Shown: positions 14,970 through 23,900 of the stretch, piece by piece | Layout of the letters: every line of letters starts with the position of its first letter | Numbering within the stretch: the first letter of the stretch is position 1 | Assembly: GCA_016291135.1 (NCBI GenBank) | Contig: JAEFAE010000027.1 | Span: 1-37,370, forward strand | Length of the DNA stretch: 37,370 nucleotides | Direction: 5' to 3' | Origin: Bacteroidales bacterium | Lineage (GTDB): Bacteria > Bacteroidota > Bacteroidia > Bacteroidales > F082 | The notes under the pieces: model-generated | The model's input: the letters and a program-made list of their open reading frames with translations, nothing else | Databases searched by the model: none | What the model was told of the DNA's origin: nothing | Position numbers and translations under genes: made by a program

Positions 14970-17900
14970 ATGAATAACAAAATTACAAATCAAATGGTCT
15001 CGAATAGACAAAAGAAGAAACGTCTCTTCGTGAGGACGTTGGTCATGACCCTGTTCATGGCCCTATTCACCCAATTTGCGCAAGCGCAAAACAACGTGTA
15101 TATGCACACGGGTTCCAGAACGTTAACAACTGGAGAAACTGTCAATTTCTATGACTCCGGTGGCGAAGCATCGGGCCCGAGCTACTATTGGGAACGTTGG
15201 TTCCAACGTGACGAAGACTACACCTTCACTTTCAAGGTTCCGAACGGCTATAAAGTGAAGGCTACCTTCGTGCCTTTTGTGGGCTATACCGACAACAACA
15301 GTTCCACGGATCCTCATGCCATTGGCGCAAACGATAATCCTCCTGTTGAAAAACAGTGGGCGTTGCGTCTGAACACTGCAAAGCTTTCGATTTATGACGG
15401 TATGACCACGGAAAACCTCATCACCACCTATACGGGTAGCATCCCTGCCAAGAAGAATGGTAATACTTTTGAGGGCTTCACCGTCGTTTCCACTGGCGCC
15501 ATGACCTTCCGCTTTGAGTCTTTCGGCTATCGCGAGGAAGGTTGGTATGCCCAAGTGGAATTGGTTGAAATCACAGAGGCGGCCGTCAAACCCGAGAAGC
15601 CTGTAATCAGCTTTGAGGTGTGCGACGATTTCGTGGTGATCAATGCCAACAACAAGGACGCGCAACTTTATTATACGACTGACGGCAGTGACCCCGATGT
15701 ACCCAACAAAGACCCGCTCACGACGGGTACGGCCTATACAGCTCCTTTCCAAGTTGCCGTGGGTACTGAGGTGAGAGCCATCGCTGTATTGGGCGAGGGC
15801 AACAACCAGCAGATCAGCTCTGTGGCTAGTTTGACCTTTACGCAAAATGATGCCACCCCCACTCCTGGGAAGCCTACCATTACCCGCCAAGGCAATACCA
15901 TCACGATGACTCCTGCCAACTTGACGGCTGATATTAATGAGACCTACGAGGTGTGGTACACCACCGAGGAAGACGGTGCCTACACCAAATATACCGCTCC
16001 TATCGAATGGAGCACCCCACACACCACCTTCTATGCCATTACGCGCGCGAAGTCGTGCTCCGATAAGGAATCGGAGGAGGAGACCCTTCTTTTTGATAAG
16101 GTACAGGTGCCCGATCCCACCATTACTTATACGGTGGATAACCAGAATACGGGAATGGGTACCGTCAAGATTGACTGCCCTGATGGCTATGTGATCAGCT
16201 ACACCACCAACGGTAGCGATCCTGCCACTTCGGGAGGCACCACCAATTCGGTGACGCTGAACAACGTGGCTCCCGGTACCACCATCAAGGCCATCGCCTA
16301 TAAATCAGGTAATACAACCGACTATGAATCTTCCAACATCGTAACCCTCATCTGCATCCCTGGCGGCGATGGACACTCTGGTGCCTTTGGCAGTGTGGTT
16401 CTCCTCGACGATCGTGAAGACCACAGCTGGAGCTATTATAGCGATGGCGACCAGCCGATTCATAAGCTGAAACCCGCCGATGTGAAGATTACTTATTTTG
16501 GAAACAGCCCCGCGGGACGTACTACGATGACGAATGCCGATGAAAGCGGTGCGGAGCCTAATAGCTTTAGTGCTACTGCGAGTGGTGTTAAAGTGAACGT
16601 GAACGAAGATGGAGATCAATTCATCTACTTCAAGACCCTCGAAGCTGCTAAAGAAGACGGCTCAGGAGGATATCCCTATACTGCCATTTCTAACCCCTTC
16701 CAGGTGAGACCCATGGCACAGAGTGGTACTGGACAAGTTGAGGTTACGACATATAATAAAGTGACTACTGCTCCGAGTGACTGGAGTGGTACCTATTTAT
16801 TGGTTAATGAGAGTAATAGTATTGCTTTTGCAGGAACAGTTGGCACCTCATATTCCGGATATGGTGATGCGGCCTCTGTCTCGATAAGCAATAGCACTAT
16901 CAGCGATCTTGGCAATGCCGCAGAACTTACTGTTGTTGCTATAGGAAGTTATTATTATTTAATGATAGGTAACCAATATCTTTACTATAGTAGTAGCTAC
17001 AATGGTGGTTTGGGATTAAGTACAAGTTCAAGTGGTAATAACAGACAATGGTCCTTGTCATATAACAATGGTTACATTAGAATCCAAAATAGGGATAATT
17101 ATTATTTATATTGTTTAACGAGCTATAATCTATTCTATGCTATAAATAATTCAAGTAGCGTCAATGTCACCTTGTATAAGAAAACCACTACGACAACCAC
17201 AGCTACAGTCCCTGGTTACCGTGGCTTCTATGCTTGGCGTATCAAGAGTTTGAGCGATGGTCTTACCATTGCTAACAAGCAGGTGGGCGATAAGGTTTAT
17301 GCCGATGAGGAAATCACCTTTAATACTACCAAGGAAGAAGGTAATGAAGTGGAGTTTGAGGCCTTGTGGGCCCAGGCCTATGTAGGCGAGAACACCTATT
17401 CTGGACTTAATTCAAATGTGTTCTATGAACGTAATTTCTTGGTGCTAACTGGTGACGCAGGAACTGTGTATAGTGGCGTGGCTTCCAGTATTCCGATGAC
17501 AATTAGTGCGATCTATCCCAATGGTACCACCGATGGAACTACAACAGCAACCTCTATTCCTGATGTTGGGTTAGCAGGTGATTTTTCTGCTCAAAGCGAT
17601 ACCAAGTTTGAAAACATCTTGTTGTATAACTATTATCAAAACAATAACCAATGGGTTGAAGGCGTCACTTATACCGCCAACAACCATAATATGTTTTTCG
17701 GTCGCGGTATTTCCGAGGGAGTGAACCGTGTTTGTGGTAATACGAATACTGGAACTATTAATGGTGCTGTGGCTTATACGATTCGTATGGAAAGCGGCAC
17801 TTACAACGAATTCGACTTGCTCAACAACACTGGTGGCACTTATGAAAGCACGGTTAGTGCAAAAGCGGTGATTGGCTGCGATTATGACCGTGCAAAGGGT

Positions 17901-20900
17901 GATAACGACAAGTTGCATCTTGCTCCCAGCGGACCGGTTTACGCAAAGAGCGGCCTTTCTGGAGCGACCCTTGTCTTTAATGGCTCCGTCAATAGGAACA
18001 ATGTCACATTTGATTGGTACGTCAAGAGCGGTAAAGTCCAGGAAAACCTGCTGGGAAGCGCGGAAGGCGGCGACCAGTCCATTTATTTGGGATCCACGGC
18101 AAGCGGTAACCAACTCAAATACTTTGGAAAACGTCATATAACTGTTGAAGGTGGTGAATTGGCCAGTATCGCTGGCGGTGTGAATAATTCTGCTAGTGGT
18201 TATGGCGATTATGCCGTTACTGATGGTGATCCTTCTGTTTTGGTCCGCATGAAAGGCGGTACCGTGCGCGGTGCGGTGTATGGTGCCGGTGAATATGGTG
18301 CATCATCAGGTGATGTCCGCTTTGTGTTCACTGGCGGTACAGTCAACGGTTGGATTGCTGGCGGTTGCAACGGTACACACAACGATGGCGGTGAGCTTTA
18401 CGGCATTACCTATATCTATATGGGTGGTAAAGCCAAGTTGGAGCCTTCATCCGATGATCCGTATATTGGCACTACCTATTCTTCTTACGGTAAAAACGGT
18501 GCTTACGGTGGCTACATCTTTGGCGCCGGTTGCGGTCTTGCACCGACGGGCTTCGACGAGACGGCTACCAATCCTCAATGGTCGCTATTGGAATCCAACA
18601 GCGTAGGTAAAGTGTTTGGTTCGCGCATTGTCATTGCTGACGAATGTGAAGTGGGTCGCGATGTGTATGGCGGCGGCAACTTCGGTTTTGTGGCTGATGC
18701 CAGTCTCACTGGTAACACCGACATGAAGTCGGAGATCTACATGCTGGGTGGTACCCTTCACGGCGACATCCAAGGTGGTTCTAACAACAGTAACGGCCAA
18801 ACGGTCAATATTTATATAAAAGGTGGCGAGCTGGTAGGCCGTGACTCTGAAAACCCCAATTTCCCGGACGACCCGCTTGAGGGTTCGGTGTATGGTGGCT
18901 CCGATGCATGGGGCGTTATCAACGGCCCGGCTACCATCACCATGACGGGTGGCCACCTCCACGGCTCCGTGTTCGGCGGCGGCTACGGCTCCCATACCGA
19001 CATGAAGGCTGGAACCTTCATCAACATTTCTGGCGGCACCATCAACCAAAACGTTTATGGTGGTGGTGAAGAAGGTACCGTTTCCAGTGGAGATACCCAC
19101 ATTGAGGTGAGTGGCGGTACTATGAAAGATGTCTTTGGTGCTGGTAAGGGTGCCACTTCTGAAGCGGCTAAAGTCACCGGGCAGACCCATGTCACCGTGA
19201 GTGGTGGATCTGTGGTCAACGTGTTTGGTGGTGGCGAGGCAGGCGATGTGGATGGTGGAACTACCGATCCTACCATCAGCACCGAAACGGTGACGATTGG
19301 CTTCGAAGATAACAGTTATACCGATTATATTACCTCTACTGGTAATTATGCTTGGGAAAGAACTCAAACGAATCCTCAAAGTGGTTCTTATTGCTTCCGT
19401 TCCACAAACCATCATAATGCAGGCACAAACTCAAGCTTTACAATGACCTACAATTTTGAGGTCGACCAAACAATCAGTTTCTATTATAAAGTTTCATCAG
19501 AAAACAACTATGACTATCTTAACTTCTATGTGGACAATACACTTGTTAATCGATGGTCTGGTACTGTTGCATGGACACAATATAACTATAACCTTTCTGC
19601 AGGTAATCATACATTAGAGTGGAGATATTCTAAAGATAATTTGACTAATAGTGGTGATGACCGTGCTTGGGTGGATAACATTTCCTTTAAGAAAGTGACT
19701 TCGGTTACTCCTGGCGAGCCTCTTCCCGCTTCCTATGTCACCATCTCCGGCGGTAATGTGAGCGGCGATGTGTTCGGCGGCGGTAAGCTAGGTAAGACCA
19801 CGGGTAACGTTCAGGTGAACGTCGAGGGCGGTAACGTCCGTGGTAGTGTGTTCGGCGGCGCCTATGGTGAAGAGGGCTCCGTGTTCGTGGCTGGTCTGCA
19901 CACTGTCAATATCATGGGAGGTCGTGTGTTCAGCAACGTGTATGGCGGCTCGCGTAACGCCAACGACGCTTTGGCGTTCCAAGGCTATAATGAAAACGAA
20001 ACGGCGACCAGTTCGGTGATCAACATCAGTGCCGGTCAGATCGACCAACAGGTGTATGCTGCAGGTTACTACGGCAAGACCTTCGGCTCGGTGTATGCCT
20101 TCATCGGTACCGATGCTATCCTTAAAGCGCCCCACAACAACCCGAGCTTTGGCGACAACAACGAAACCGAATACAAGGCAGGTAACCTCCGTATCGCCAA
20201 CAATGTGTGGGCCGGCGGCGACTGGGGCGTGTTCCAAAGCGGCTCCTTCGGCGCCCCCACTGTGTCGGGTTACTCCAATATCTATGTGGACGGCGAAGGA
20301 TATAATACGGAGACCACCAACGAAAGTGCTCCTACCTACATGAACATTGCAGGAAGTATTTACGGCTGCGGTACCTCGTGCGATGCCGGTAAGCAAGGCC
20401 GTACCATCATGGTGCGCAACTACGGTAAAGCTAACAGCAGCAGCAAGGAAGAGTTCACCGAACCCTACACCGATGCCACTCGTACGTTCTATTCCATCCA
20501 ACGGGCCGATACCTTGATTATGGCCAACGCTCATCTGAACTTTACGGGTCAGGCCAAGATTTACAGTTTGGATGCCACCGAGAAGTATGCCTTCGTCTCC
20601 TTCGACAAGACCGTGCGCATGACAGGAGGAAGCTCCCTCTTCTTGAACGCCCCCGCGTCGCAAATCATGGACTTCTGGAGTGCCAGCTGCGATGACGTGT
20701 ATGACGCCGAGGCCACCTATACTCCTGTGGCTTACGATGAGGTGAGCAGCACGCCCAACAAAATCAGGGTGAACGGCGGTAACTATATCGAGATCTATCA
20801 CAACAAGATGATCGGCAGCGGCAGTACCGCAACAGGCGGCTACGGAATGCTGAACGGTTTCGCTTATATGATGGTGAGCGACAAGAGCTCCGAGAACACC

Positions 20901-23900
20901 TGCGCATACGCCCGTCCGAAACAATGCGTGCCCACTCCTATTGCCGACAACCTCGACAACCCGACTGATGGTGGTTGGGTGAGCTACAATCCTGATGAGA
21001 ATACATTCTCAATCGGAGCCTATAGCGAAGGTGCTTGGACTACCATTCCGAACACGGGTGGTTCAGACCAGATTCCTTACGAAAACCATGTGAACCAGAC
21101 CAAGAGCGGTGAGCAGTACTTCCGTATCTGGCGTTGTGGTGGCGAGTACAGCGAACGTGAGGCTGTGGTCAACATCCTCGCCAACGGCCAGAACACTTTC
21201 GATACAGCGTATGTCTGTATCAAATTGCCGGCTTGGAGAGATGCCCAAAGCTACTATAAATTCGAGACCAAGGGCCAGGGTGCCAATCTCAACACCACCA
21301 TCGACTATGGTGCCGATGTGATGATGTACAACTCGGCGATGACGGCTCCCAACACTTGGATCCACTTCGACGAACAAAGCCAGACCCAACAAAGCGGTTC
21401 ACTCGAAAAACCGTTGAACGATATCCGTGAAAACCCGAATGTCAACTTCGGCTTGGTGGCTATGCCTGGCTTGGCCATGGCAGGTAACAACCTGATCGTG
21501 TGCAACGAGTCGGATGCCTTCCTGGCCAAAGTCTCTGGCACTCCTCTTGCTACGGTGAACAAGTTCACTTGTGATGACTTTGAGAAGAATCCCGAGATCA
21601 AGCTCTGCTTCACCTATTCCAACCTGATCAGTACTAACATGACCTGGGATCCGATGTACATCACGCTGGTCCAGGTGGACAAGGACGGTAACCCGAAGGA
21701 TATCGTGAAGATTGCTGTGAAGATCAACGTCGCTACCACCATTGACCGTGAATTCATCACGCAGACCTACGCCGTAATGAACGGCACGGGTGCGCCGAAC
21801 GATGAGTATGTGGCCAAGGTGGTGCTTCCGACCTTCGACATCTTCAACCCGTTGGCCGAACACCTTTCCCAGTTTAAGCTGCAAAGCGTCACCTTTGAGC
21901 CACAACCTAATCCGGATAACGTGGCCATCGATGCCTTCCAGGAAAGTTGGGTCAACCGCGGTAGAACCTATGACATCAACCATTTCGCCATGGAGGTGGG
22001 CGCCGCCAGAAACGAGGACAACAGCGACGGTTGGAACGGAACATCAACCAATATGCACGATTCAAAGGCTACCATTCCCGAGGGCGGTTTGCTCCTGGGT
22101 GAGACTGGCGGCCGTAATCCTTTCGCCTTCGACTTCCGTCTGATCTATAAAGGAGACATCGAATATACAGGAGATAATCCTCGTTTGGGTGTGCTGACCT
22201 TCAAAATTACCTACGATAATGTGAAGGTACAGACGGGAACAGATACTGAGGGTAACCCGGTGTACGGCTCCACCACCAAGACACTGATTGTTAAGGTAGA
22301 GGTGATCCGTCGCGCCAAGGGAGAACACTTCTATCTTGACGGACAGCATGGCTCCAACGCCAACAACGGCCATTATCCTGATCAGGCAGCCTTGTCGTTG
22401 AGCACCATCTTCAACCGTCTGGGCTTCCTGCCTGGCGACATTATTTACATCGTCAACGCTGTCGATGTGAACGAGGAGTTGGAGTGGAGCGGCACGAAGT
22501 ACAGCGGAGTCACGATCTACCGTTATCCTGGCGGTCATCCGCTTTCCCAGACCCAGATGAAAAACGAAAACGGTGAATTGCTTTATCTCACTGCATCGGG
22601 CGATACAGTCACTACGCCGCAGACCGACGGTGTGGACAACACACCGATCATGCTGACGGGCGAGATTGTGGATAACGAAGACAACTTAGCCTACGAAGGT
22701 GCGTTGGTCAATGTGAAGGAAAAGGGCGACATGATTATCCGCGACATCACCTTGGATGGCCATAAGTCGGATCGCACGAGTCCGTTTTCCACATCGCAAA
22801 CTCCGCTTACCGATGCCGGCGTCGAGGCAGAGGCCCCGCTCGTCAACATCATTAGCGGCGGCCAGCTCACGCTGACCTCGGGTGCCACCTTGCAGGAAAA
22901 CAACAACTCCACCAACGGTGGCGGTGTGGTGGTTGCCGACGGCGGCAAGCTGCTGATGAACGAAGACGCTGCCATCGTCAACAACGTTACTGCCGGTGAT
23001 GGCGGTGCGGTCTATATGGCTGGTACGCTGATCGTCTCCGACTATGTCCAACTGGTGGACAACACCAAGGATACCGAAGCCAACAACGTCTATTTGGCTG
23101 GTGAGGATAAGGTTGTCCAGATCGGTACCACTGTCGAAGATGAATTCGGCCCGCTCTCGGCACCGGTTCAGCAAAAAGACGACGAAGGCAGACCTCTCTA
23201 TTATACCGATGCCAACCAAACTGAAACTACTACTACTGAGACCGATTATCCTGTGATGATCGCACCTAAGATTGGCGTCACAAAGACCCTCTACGGTAAC
23301 GTGGATGGTTACACTGAGGTGGTTTATGTGGAAGAACGCAACGACATTGCCTGGCTTGAGTTGCCGTTCAACGACACCCCGAACAGCATCATCTTCCACG
23401 ATGGCGAACTGTATCAGCTCGAGAAATACAACGATCCTCAGTACCTCTACTGGATCGGTACCTGGGTGACGGTGCAATACTGGAACCCCAATTATGAGAG
23501 TGACGAAGCGGAAGACTATGATGCCAATGACTTCGATCCGGGTGACATCAAGACCACCCAGGAACTGGCCTGGCTGATCAGCTATGTCAATGGTCTGAAC
23601 GGCGCAACGGCTCACCCGACCGCCAATGCCGTCATCAAGAACGATATCAATATGGATGCTAGTATCTGGGTGCCGATCGGTAATGCCAACGCTCCTTTCA
23701 AGGGTACCTTCGAAGGTAACGGCCATGTGATCACGGGCATCCACAGCATCCTGTTAAACAACAACGCCGGTATCTTCGGTGTGACTCAGGGCGCCACCAT
23801 CAAAAACGTGGTGGCTCAGGTGGCATTCGATGGCAACTCTGTCAACAAGGGCTCCATCATCGGAACGATGATCGGCGGCACCTTGATGAACGTGGAGGCT

